Below, one piece after another: positions 1 to 10,351 of a stretch of 64,000 nucleotides of DNA (positions are counted from its first letter, which is position 1; every line of letters begins with the position of its first letter). The stretch comes from Euptelea pleiosperma (taxonomy: Eukaryota; Streptophyta; Magnoliopsida; Ranunculales; Eupteleaceae). The stretch is from positions 5,501,822-5,565,821 of the forward strand of contig CM068549.1 in assembly GCA_035048495.1 (NCBI GenBank), written 5' to 3'. Below the pieces are notes generated by a model that did not search any database, had not been told where the DNA came from, and was given only the letters and a program-made list of their open reading frames with translations. Made by a program: the position numbers and the translations under genes.

Positions 1-180
1 CTCCGTCCACTGTAATCTCTACGATGGCGGACTCATTATCGTGCCCCTCGGCCGGTGCCAGAGCAGGCCTTTCGGCTTCCAGGACCTCCTTTGGTACTTC
101 TACGGGCATCTCTGATGTCTCGCTTATGTGCATAGTGCCCCCTCTAACTTCTTCTTACCGGCTTTCACTTTTGGAGCCAT
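1..180 (-). pseudogene. Edge-truncated fragment of an unidentified coding sequence
   Basis: On the minus strand an ATG at 180 opens a short Lys-rich peptide (MAPKVKAGKKKLEGALCT, then stop). A second frame starting with an ATG at 133 stays open to the window edge with an acidic, Glu/Pro/Ala-rich sequence (starts MHISETSEMPVEVPKE). The two frames overlap, which fits a single frameshifted reading frame, but the product is not recognised. The same strand carries the coiled-coil remnant at 1447-4852, so both may belong to one decayed element. This is weak evidence from codon openness only. Confidence 0.25.
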
Positions 181-1446
181 TTTCTTCTCGCTTCCAACCT
201 ATTTCCGTCAAGCGGGTCTACGTGATAGTCCACTCACGCCGCTCTGTACGTGTTTCTACCGAACCAACCCTGTATATATCACCGAAGTCAAGTCAGATTT
301 TAATTTTTTTCTTAGAATCGTTCATTTTAGGATTTTCATTCTGTGTCCATTCCAGAGGATTGAAAGGGGGAATGGGGAGTTTATTAACCTTTGGGTATGA
401 AAAAATAAATAAATAAAAGAAACTGTCAAATCGCTCAAAGTCGTCGATCCTCCTTCGTTTTTGGGCGGTTTCTTCCCAAATTTGAAGGGAATTTTTGTTT
501 TCACCCCAACTATCATCTCCTAGAATCTCCCCAACCGTTTCCCTCTCATTCGGGAGATCTTTGATGTCCTTAGTCAGTTTTTTGACCCATAACGCCCTAA
601 AATCATTTTTTCTTAGTGCATTCATGCACACTTCACCAAATTCCCCCAAATTTGAAAGGGTGGGTCATTTTTACCCCCCTTGCCTTCCCCTCAAACATTT
701 TGGGTTATCTCCTACTCGTTTGGGAGATCCCACAAACCCTTGGTTCGGCCCTTTTGGGCGTTTTTCATGTTTTTTGTGTCATTTTCATCCATTTTCCTTT
801 TTTGTTATCGTTTTTACCTTGCTTTTTGATGTCCCTTGTTCTTTCGAACCTTCGTCTAGGATTTCTCGCAATTTTGACAGAGCTTCTGCACCTATGAACA
901 GTAAAAATGAATTTTTATGAAAAGATTTCTAACTCTTTCTTATATATAACTCCATTTTTCACTGGATAGTTTCGCCCTTTGCTTTCAACTGCCATTTCTA
1001 GAGGCCTCGGGCGACTGTTTGTGGTCCCGTTTTTTTCTATGGCCCGCTATTTCATGGTTCTTCATTGTTTTCCCCCCGGATTGCCACCACGTCCGAGCTT
1101 TAGGCTGATTTCTCTTTGAATGTGCCCTACTGGCAGAAGTCATGATTTTTGGCCCCGGGATTATTTTTCGCATACCGTCGCTTCCCACCTATCCTTTATC
1201 TCTATACGGACGTGTGGAAACTGACGGTCTCTCACAGCCTTTTTCTACTGGTTTTTGTGGTCGCTACAATCTTACATGCTACAAGTACCCTCGTTCAACG
1301 TGGTTTTTCATGTCAACGGGGATTACATTAGGATTTTGGCCTCTGCCTCTATGCCGGACCCCTTTACATCGGCTTCTAGCCCACTCCCTAGTCCAAGCCC
1401 TACCACAGCAGACCCCTAAGCCTTGCCATGGCCGGTTCTAGATGGC
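181..1446. other. No gene seen; T-rich decayed sequence
   Basis: The plus strand is T- and pyrimidine-rich with short open stretches on both strands. The best minus-strand stretches (293-649 and 985-1188) resemble no protein I know. The position between two minus-strand coding remnants suggests degraded interior of the same element. No RNA gene or intact terminal repeat is visible. Confidence 0.4.
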
Positions 1447-2438
1447 TCAGTTGCTCACGAGTGTCCTGCACCTCCACTCCTTTTGCTCTACCAGGGTGCC
1501 TAGTATGCTTGCCGCACCCTCTGCTTGCTCTACTACTGGGGTCCCTTCGATCTCTTTCACATGCTCCTTGGCTTTTCGGAGCTCCTCTTGCAGAACTGCC
1601 AGCTTCCCTGACAGATCGGCCACCCGTGCTTTGGCCTCTTTCAACCCCATTGCCCGTGCCCTCGCCTCTACGGCCTCTGCCAATTGCTCTCGAAGCTTGG
1701 TCAAGGCTGCTTCATTCTTCTACAACCCCTCTAAGGCCCTGGCATGGCTTTCCATGAGATGTTCATGGAGGAATCCCACACGGAATCCCACTATTGTCAG
1801 TACTCGCATGGTGGCGACAATACTTTTCAGGTCCTCTCCTCGGCGTTCAAAGGAGTGCTCAGCCACGAGCCTTATGACGTGGAGATACATCTCCCACATC
1901 ATGTCAATGGCCTCTTCACGGGATTGGCAGGCCTTACCCACGACTTGATCATAGGCCGGAGTTTGAGGGTATTTTGGTGATATTCGCTTAAAAGTGCGTA
2001 TTTTCCACTGTTATCTTCTAAGCGTTATCACACTCTCCTACGTAAAACTGCTCTAATTATCCACTTTTCTACGTAAGAGTCTATTTCATTGCACAGAACA
2101 CACTTTTCTGGACGAAATGGTATATTTGCATGCATTAAACGCATTTCTGGAAGTCTAGGTATAAAGACGTTACAATGAAGTCTCATTACGTGCTTTTCTC
2201 TTGCAAAAAACTCGATTGGGCTATTCTCTAGACTTGCCGACCCACGATCAATCATAAAAGCCTAATATCAAAGCTTAAAGAGCCAATATGCTATGACTAG
2301 AAGATACAGGCCAAGTACGGGTCAAGTCAAAGGATCACGGAGCCAATCCAAAAAACCAAGAGAGATAACCAAGAGAGATGGAGAGCTGATGACCAAGAGA
2401 CGGACCAAAACAGTTGAAGCTACATGAAATAAGAAGAA

Positions 2439-2513
2439 AATGATAATCTGCTCTGCTGGCAAAGCCTGAGAAGAGAACATATTGAAAACTAAGGTTCCAG
2501 ACCCTCCGCTAGT
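2439..2513 (+). other. tRNA-like A/B-box segment in LTR copy 1
   Basis: An A-box-like TGCTCTGCTGGCAAAGC is followed by a B-box-like GGTTCCAGACC at tRNA spacing and then a CCGC-containing acceptor-like end. No convincing anticodon stem forms and no T-run follows, so it is a derived relic rather than a tRNA gene. Confidence 0.45.
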
Positions 2514-3118
2514 AGTTATCTCTATAGTCTATAGAGTTTTCTCTCTCATTTCTCCTATTTCTCTCTCGTCTCTCTTCATCTCCCTATACATCACCACCTG
2601 ATCCTCAGATCTACTGACCTTAACCTCAGAACTCTTGTCTGTTGGCTCTGTCTCATCTCCCTTAGCTTTCTGACCGTTGGATCTTCAATCGGACCGTTGG
2701 ATCTTCCACCGGACCATTGGATCTCTCTAGATCCGTCGATCTACCAATCTGGGTCCCAATCAAGTCACCATCCATCCGATCGTCATCAAATTATCTGTCA
2801 CATCATCTTGTGAGATGATGGACATCATCAATCCATGTGGGCCAGTAGCCGGGCCCATCATCATCGACCCGTGGCCCGACCATTTAGTGGACCTCGCAAT
2901 TTTTAAATGCTTTAAATTAATTGTTTTTAAATAAAAAAAAGGGGGGTCCACTAAATGGGGAAATTCCCCAAAAAAAATATATATTTTTTTATTTTTAAAA
3001 AAACTCCATTTTCCATTAAAGGAAAGTGGGAGGTTTAAAGGGGAAGGAGAAGGGTTCGTTTGAACCCTAATCCCCCTCCTATCTCTTCCTCTCCTTCCCC
3101 CATAACCTCACCCACGTT

Positions 3119-3181
3119 TTCTTCTCCTTTTTTTTCTTCTTCTTTTCTTTTTCTTCTTCTTTTCTTCTTCTTCTTCTTCCT
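3119..3181 (+). repeat. CTT-rich microsatellite in LTR copy 1
   Basis: An interrupted run of CTT/TTC triplets lies just upstream of a CCGGAGTTGC hairpin. It creates a long Ser/Phe frame that should not be read as a gene. Confidence 0.85.
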
Positions 3182-3190
3182 CCATCTTCG

Positions 3191-3215
3191 CCGGAGTTGC
3201 AGGGAGCAACTCCGG
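3191..3215. repeat. Hairpin, 10-bp perfect arms
   Basis: The arms CCGGAGTTGC and GCAACTCCGG are separated by 5 bases. Confidence 0.8.
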
Positions 3216-4852
3216 TCGTCTGGGTCATCTTCTTCTTCTTCTTCTCCTACCAGAGTTTGCCGATCTTCTAGTGGTACAGCCTGCAACCATCCACCCAGCA
3301 CCGCCCTCCATCTACCGGCGAACCACCCTGCAACGTCGCCGGACTTAGCAGCATTAATTCCATCTCTTGTAGCACCGTCGAGCCCTGTTCACACCGTCTG
3401 CAACTCCTCCACCTTCTTCAACGACCGAAGTTGCAGGTTGCAACTCCAGTCCGCCCCCCTCCAACGGTTTTCTCCTCCTCCTTCTGCTTCTTCTTTTTTT
3501 TCTTTCTTCCTTCTCACAGCCGTCTGCAACCACCATTTTCCAGCACCTGCGCCCTTCCACTTGCAGCACAAATCCACCTCCACCGCCGCGAGCTTGCTCC
3601 ACTGCCTGCCCCTTGCTCCGTCCAGTTCTTTTCTTGAAAACCAGCCGTTTTCACCACCGTTCCAATCGCTCCTCTCATTCATCTCTTCTCAGGTAGCAAC
3701 CTGCAACTGCGGACCGGTGGTTCCCTTCCCCATTGCAACTCTCTCTATCCCAAGTCCCTTCTCCTCGCTGCCACCTCCTCTTCATTGAGGAACGGTGCGT
3801 TCTGCATCTCCTCCCATCGCTGTATCCCCCTCTACTCCACGTTAAACGCCACCATACCGTTGTGAACACCAGCAAGTTCAACACCTGCTGGTACTACTTT
3901 CGCCCCTCTCTTCAAGTTGCTAATCACTTTCTCACCCACCATGATCTGCAAAGAGTTCCTCCTCTCACCTGCAGGCTCTTCTTTTGGGCATTTACAGATT
4001 TGTACAATGCTCTAGCAAGAGCTCATGTGCACCTCCACTCCACCAATCATAGTGAAGGCCCCTCCGTTCTGCCCTATGGATCTTCTCCAAATGGTGGATC
4101 TCTCAAAGTGCTCGATCATCATCTCCAAGGGTCGTGCAAGTGCATCACACTATTTAGCCAACCATTGGCCGACCCATCAATCACTTGGCCGATTCTTAGG
4201 TAAGTCAGGGTGAGTCTTTCTCTGTCTAGACTAAACCTCTTCTCATTTTCTCTCTATCTCTCTAAAAATCCAACTTTCTCTCTTCTTTTCCTACTTTCTC
4301 TCTCTAACTTTCTACTATCTCTCTCTACAATCTTTCTCTCTATCATTTTCTCTCTCCTAAACCTCTTTCTCTTTCTACATCCCTTTCTTGTTAAAATGCT
4401 TTCTAGATTAGTTGATCTTTGTTTCAGTTTTATTGTAAGAACATGTTCGATTGAATGAAGTTGATTTAAATAAAGTTGTATTACATTCTCTGTGAGTTTT
4501 TCCGTCATTTTATGTGTTCTTTACTGTGCTATCCGGCTAATCCCGAGTGTGGATCGACATCCGACACGAGCCACTGTGCAAAATTGCCCATTTTACAGGT
4601 TAACAGTCTCGGATAATTATAAATTTGGTTAAAATTAAGGTTTCCGATCCAACGACACGGAAAAACCCTATTTTCATTTGGGTTGGCATCACTATATGCC
4701 ATTCTGTACTTGGCCTCACCGGTGTGCTCCTCACTCACCTCCAATACCCTGTCGGGATCCCAGAATCCATGCTGATACATTTGCATAAAGGTCATGTCTT
4801 GGATGACCATCGATTCCCCCATGGTACTCACTCGCCTTTTCCTCGACAACAC

Positions 4853-7030
4853 TTTTACACTCTCTCATCTAACCCAAGTTATGAATTTATGGGAGAATTT
4901 TTTTTTTAAATGCGGAAGCGCGAACTTAACTAGCAATACATCTATACCTAAATCATTTCATTTAACATGAAGAACTGAATAAGTTATAACAATGTTAACT
5001 ATTACCAGTATATTTTTTACGTGATATAGTGATACAATACTGTAGAAAGGTGTGTAATATCAATGATATATAGTTATAAGCAAACAAGGAAATTGAATAA
5101 TATAAGGATAACTACTTATTCGATCATAATACCAAAATCAAACATGCTCCATCGCGTCTGGGCATCATTCTAACATTGATCTGGATAATTCTTGAGATTT
5201 TCTCTGCAAGGAACTGTAAGTGGATGAGCTTTTTCATAAAAGCTCGTAAGCGTGCCCAACTTTTACAACATGTCAGGGGATAAAACATTTTGCAAATCAA
5301 AACTCAATTAAATTCCTTTGGCCACGATATAAGACATGCACAGTTATAAAAGAACTAAAATTAGAAATATAATAAACATCATGTATTTGAAATAAAGCAA
5401 GAATAATAATGTCCTGGATGCATGAGTTTGTAGTTCATAAATCAATAATAGTGGCAGGCCCAAGTCGTAATCTCCCAGCCCACACCGGATGTTACTCATA
5501 AGTCTACCTATAGCATGCAATATATATCTGGTTTCCTTTCATGATCTATCATCTTTCCGCTTTATAAATCGGGACCCAGTCCCACAAGTTTATTTGGACC
5601 ACTAGAAATACCAACTGATTTTCTCACCACCGCAGCCAAGGTATCTGCTGGTTTTCTCACCACCCCAGCGTGGTATCTAACTGGTTTTCTCATCACCCCA
5701 GCCTGGGTATCTCTCTAAATCAATCCCTCATCTCATATCCAACTCATCAGTACCTATATACATAGCTCCCAAGTTCACCGGCTGGAGTCTGTCCCGTAAC
5801 CAATTTCACCGCTGGTCAAACGTTCGACGACTGTAGATTTACTAAGGCTCCAAAGCTCATCCGGTGCGTCTGCCCACCTACACCCACGTCTAATGCCCAT
5901 CGAGCAATCATATATCTCTAGTGTCCAATGATCACACAAATGAAATCATGATTATCTTATTACATGCTCAGTGTCGTTTAAATCCTAAAGATTCCTCGAA
6001 TCATGCAACAATCATAACATTTCAAAATATGCAAGTATAGAGATATATAATCATAATGCATAAAACAAATCTGATATGCAAGTTAAAGTATCTCATTTGA
6101 AGAACATTTTCAATAAAATAGTTTTGGTTCTAAGAAAAGCCTAATACAAGGCACGAAGAAGAAGAGATGCCACTTACAGTTAAACGATCCATTTTATTTT
6201 CATATGTTTAATCCAATTCGTCTTGGTTCCGATGCTTTTGATCTTCACCTTCGAATTCTTTTCTTTCACTATTCTTTCTTAGGGTTGTACGTTAACGCCA
6301 AGAAAAGAGTTTAAAGAAACTAATATGAGATTGAGATTTTAAGAGAACTTAAAAGTAATAGAAGCAAAATCGACGCAACGAAGTACTAACAGACTTTGGT
6401 TATGACCTAGACCCTACTGGAACCCTAGTCTCAATTAGATGAATTGAGGCTCGGTAAAACAATTAAACAATGGTCAATCCCGTTTGATTACTCCAACTTA
6501 GTTCAGTAATGAAAGTTCGTGTAGCTCTATCCTACATAGGGAGGCCCTAAGTACAGACTTGATTCAGTCAAATTGACCGAGATTTGATTAACTTGCCTAA
6601 AATTTGATAAATCTGATTTCGATTAAGAGTTTCGGTAAAGCCCTACCCTTATCGGTGATCCTAAAATCTTCACCAGTCGTTACACGAAAGTCCTTTTCCA
6701 AACTTACACGAGGTCATATTCATGATAACTTATATTCACTGTAATATGTAGTTTACCATGTCATTTAAAATTACCGAAGGCTTCACTAGTGAACGCGTTC
6801 CCTATAACTACCAGAAATGTCCCCTAATTTATATTTATAGTCTATTAATAAATTTATATTATTTTTTCCTCATTTCATTTATATTTATTTTGGATTCTCC
6901 TATAATTTATAAGGATCATAAACACTTAATTTAATATTATTATATTTTTCTATAATTTCTTTATCTTTTTATTTAGAAATAACCCTTAATTTATATATTT
7001 AGTTAATTAATAAATTAATATATTTCTCAG
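4853..7030 (+). repeat. LTR-like repeat, truncated copy related to 53.9-57.6 kb
   Basis: Several blocks match the 53862-57580 unit: the stretch around 'CCCACACCGG..GTTACTCAT', the run with 'CAAACGTTCGAC..ACTGTAGATTTACTAAG', and the block ending 'CACGAGGT'. The related copy begins TATCACGCCCCGG, a start typical of plant Ty3/gypsy LTRs, so this is probably a 5'-truncated LTR or LTR-adjacent fragment. It starts abruptly next to the coiled-coil remnant and becomes AT-rich after about 6.8 kb. No coding potential is visible. Family assignment is inference. Confidence 0.45.
5612..5715 (+). repeat. Three tandem units of about 34 bp
   Basis: The unit 'CTGGTTTTCTCACCACCCCA' plus a 'GGTATCT' tail is repeated three times with small changes. 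The related copy has a single unit near 56.36 kb. Confidence 0.75.
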
Positions 7031-8672
7031 GTCGGGTCATCTAGGCATGGCCTGGACATGGTTGGGCATCGGCTTGGCACAGTTGGGCATGACCTGGGCA
7101 CGGCCCGGTGACCTGACATGCACGGGTTGGCGTGGGTCATGGCAAGGCATGGCTGGATCATAGCTTTGCAAACCCGAGCATCATCCGCAAAATCAAAGAG
7201 TGGACCGTTGGATGCTTGGTCCCACAAGATGAACCAACGTACAAAATCACCCTAATTATGGTATCCAACCATTGGATTGTACTCATTTTCATGGCTGATT
7301 TCCACCTGTGGCAGCCACCACGTAGCATGCTGCATGTCCGAAGTAGTAACACGTGGTAGGCTAGAACACGCATGGAAGTTGGACCAAACTTAGGTGTACC
7401 TCTACAAGGCCAAAAACCAACATGATGGTGATCCTAGACATTGGATTGAAGTCAGCATCACGACTGATCTTAATGGTGGGATTTGGGCATTATGATTATT
7501 ATCTATCAAACTAACCCTCTAAGTTTCCTATTCTTTTATTAAGTATATTAACACTTACTTAACCCTAACCCCTTTTTCTTTGTCTAACCTAGCAATTATT
7601 TTACAATAACTAATGTATATTTATTTTCTAAAATAACTAACATTAATTATATATAATTTTTATTTGTAAATCTGACAACTAACCTTTATTTTCTTTCAAA
7701 ATTTTTCTAATAGACTCCATACATGCCCTTGTGAAATCCTCAATGGTGGGCCCCAACATGGTGGGACCACCCTAAATATGAGCCATATGCAACATACTCA
7801 CAAAATGTATAAACAAAACTTATTTAGCACCTAATAAAATCACAAAGAAAGCTAGCGGTTCTAAGTTCTTTTACCTTGCAGTCATTGATGAAGACCGAGG
7901 CTCCGCTACACGATGCATGGTCACTGAAATGGTGGGACTTACTTGCTGGGGTCCACACTTAAGATGGTCCATGTGGCATCCTCCAAGCTAAGAATATGCT
8001 GGCCTAGAGGATGTTTTGCCCACACCCCAATGGACCTACGAACCAACAATCAGCAAGGTTAGTGAAATCTAACAGTTCGATCAGATTCATTTTCATGGGT
8101 CGATAACAGCTGTAGGATTTTGAGCATCGCATGTATGAAGTGGCACACTAAACCACAAGCCGTATGGTGTTTGGCCACTAACCCAACTACTGTCCTAATG
8201 AACCTAAAATCAGTCTGGTTGATGATACATTGTGAATTCTTTTTTTTTTCTTTATAAACACTAATATTTATTTATTTTCAGAAAATACTAACAACTAATA
8301 CTTGTTTATTTATTCTATTTATTTATAGAAGATTTCAATTATTTTATTTTCTTTTTCTTTTTAATAAACTTAATCCAATTAATGTGTCTTGCATTATGTA
8401 CAGGGGAGCTGGATGGTCCGGACACAAAGCTGGTCACAGACGCAACCTTGTTGGGGTTGAGAGTGTCATGAATCAAGTAGAACCAGCTGCTAGTGGGGAG
8501 GTAGACATGTGGATGGCGTTAAGCTTCGTGGCAACACAACAAACTGGGTTATGGACACATGGAGTTAAACCATGAGGGCAGAATGGCATGTAGATGAGGG
8601 TGACTTGCTGAGAGCTAAACGTGAGTAAGGAAGGAATCTGGATGCATATGACGCATGGGAGATAAAGTAGAT
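7031..8672. other. No gene seen; GC-skewed short repeats, then AT-rich DNA
   Basis: 7030-7150 is a jumble of short 'GGCATGGCC/GGGCATGACC' units. 7150-8250 contains 'gtccaccattggat' type phrases like those in the fold-back elements farther right, without clear terminal repeats. 8250-8390 is T/A-rich. No reading frame or RNA gene is convincing. Confidence 0.4.
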
Positions 8673-9596
8673 TGAGGTTTTTCTGTGTCGTCAATTCGGA
8701 AACCCTAACTTCAACAATATTTGTAGAATCCGATTCTAAGCTTGCAAAATATAAACTTGTATAGCAGTATGTGTTGGATGTCGATCCGCACTCGGTGTGA
8801 GTTAGCGCAATAAGGAATAAAACAGACAAATAATATACAGAGAGAAATAAGAATTGTGGAAAGATGAGAAGGGCGAGTCGATTTAAAAACATCATTCATT
8901 TGAGATTCAGAACACAAAAATATCAAAATCAATTTCATTAATCATCAAAGAGTGCGCACATAAATAACAGAAATAAAGAAAGCATGTAAAGGGTTGAGAG
9001 ATGAAGGGGTAAGGGAAAGAAACGTCCATTGAGATCTCGGAGCTAAGGGCGTTATCGATCAAGAAAAGGATCGTCCAAGACTTCGATGAATGCTTCAATC
9101 AAGAGAAGAGTTTTGACAGAGAAGCATCCCATGACCTTTGGAGCTAAGTGATATTCACTCAAAAGTGCTTATTTTAAACAATTATCCTTTTAGCGTTATT
9201 GCATTCTCCTACGTTAAAATACTCTATTTATCTACTTTTCTACATAAGAGTCTCTTGTGTTGCGTAGAACACACTTTTCTGGACGAAATGGTATATTTGC
9301 ATGCATTAAACACATTTTCGGAAGTCTAGACATATAGTCATTCTGATAAAGTCTCATTACGCGCTTCTTCTGTCGCAGGAAACCCCGATGGGACAATTCT
9401 CGAGACTTGTGGGCCCAAATCGATCATGAAAGCCCATTATCAAAGCTTAAAAAGCCCACATGCTATGACTAGAAGATATGGGCCAAATATGGGCTGAATA
9501 AGAGGACCAAAAAGCCGGCCCAAAGAACGAAGAGAGTAGGAGAGCCAATGACCAAGAGACGGACCAAAGCGTTTAAAGCCATATGAATCAGCAAAG

Positions 9597-9670
9597 AATG
9601 ATGGTCGACTCTACTGGAGAAGCGTGAGGATGGTTACAGTGAAGACCAGGGTTCCAGACCCTCCGCCAGT
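9597..9670 (+). other. tRNA-like A/B-box segment in LTR copy 2
   Basis: The 5' end AATGATG can pair in part with the 3' CGCCAGT. Between them are GACTCTACTGGAGAAGC (A-box-like) and GGGTTCCAGACCC (T-arm/B-box). Four Ts follow. Confidence 0.5.
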
Positions 9671-10265
9671 GCTTTTCTCTCTATTTTCTGATACTTTCTC
9701 TCTCATCTCTCCTTATTCTCTCTCTCTCTTCATCTCTCGGTCCTCGAATCTACTGACCTAACCCCAGAACTCCTGCCCATCAGCTCTATCTCATCTCCCT
9801 TAGCTTTCTGACCGTTGGATCTTCCATCGGACCGTTGGATCTTCAATCGGACCGTTGGATCTCTCTAGATCCGTCGATCTACCAATCTGAGTCCCAATCA
9901 AGTCACCATCCATCCGATCGCCATCAGACTGTCTGTCACATCATCTTGTGAGACGATGGACATCATCAATCCATGTGGGCCAGTAGCCGGGCCCATCATC
10001 ATCGACCCGCTGTCCGACCAGTTAGTGGACCCCGTGAATTTCCAAAGAATTTTAATTAAATTTCAAAAAAATGGGGGGTCCACTAATTGGGGAGATTTCC
10101 CATAGAAAAGTAGATTTTTCATATTTTTTATTTTCAAAAAATACCCTATTTCCATTAAAGGAAATAGGGAGCTTTAAAAGGAGAAGGATAGGGGTTCGTT
10201 CGAACCCTAATCCCCCTCCAATCTCTTCCTCTCCTTCCCCCAAAACTCCCCCGACGTTTTCGTCG

Positions 10266-10324
10266 TCTTCTTCTCTTCTTCTTCTTCTTCTTCTTCTTCT
10301 TCTTCTTCTTCTTCTTCTTCTTTT
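10266..10324 (+). repeat. CTT microsatellite in LTR copy 2
   Basis: An almost pure run of CTT triplets directly precedes a hairpin at 10328. Confidence 0.9.
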
Positions 10325-10327
10325 ACC

Positions 10328-10351
10328 GGCCAGAGTTGCAGAACTCCGGCC
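10328..10351. repeat. Hairpin, 10-bp arms with one mismatch
   Basis: The arms GGCCAGAGTT and AACTCCGGCC are separated by GCAG. Confidence 0.65.

Larger units (their letters stand above)
1978..4676 (+). mobile_element. Solo LTR, copy 1 (TSD TTTGG)
   Basis: The unit starts TGATATTCGCTTAAAAGTGC and ends CCCTATTTTCA. It is flanked by the perfect 5-bp direct repeat TTTGG at 1973-1977 and 4677-4681. Length is 2699 bp. Inside are a tRNA-like segment near 2.44 kb, a triple 'GACCGTTGGATCTTC' array near 2.67 kb, a CTT-rich tract at 3119-3181, a serine/proline-rich spurious frame, and CTCT-rich sequence near 4.2-4.4 kb. TG...CA ends with a 5-bp duplication are typical of LTR retrotransposons. No primer-binding site, polypurine tract or gag-pol follows, so a solo LTR is the simplest reading. 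It interrupts the coiled-coil remnant. Confidence 0.8.
1447..4852 (-). pseudogene. Coiled-coil protein remnant split by a solo LTR
   Basis: Two coding blocks, 4677-4852 and 1447-1977, flank the solo LTR at 1978-4676. Removing the LTR and one copy of the TTTGG duplication (2704 bp) leaves both blocks in the same minus-strand frame, about 234 codons with one internal TAG at 1720-1722. The C-terminal half is rich in Ala, Glu, Lys and Leu with heptad-like spacing (for example LTKLREQLAEAVEARARA, then DLSGKLAVLQEELRKAKEHV), so a long coiled coil is likely. The N-terminal part is Met/His-rich and unrecognised. No catalytic motif is seen. It could be a gag-like retroelement product or a host gene fragment. 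The frame match is direct; any function is unknown. Confidence 0.5.

Noticed and set aside
3060..3788. Long Ser/Pro-rich open frame
   Set aside because: It arises from the CTT tract and CCTCC-rich DNA of the LTR; equivalents appear at other LTR copies with no shared start, and no domain is visible.
7561..7580. Telomere-like CCCTAA units
   Set aside because: Only one or two units, no array.
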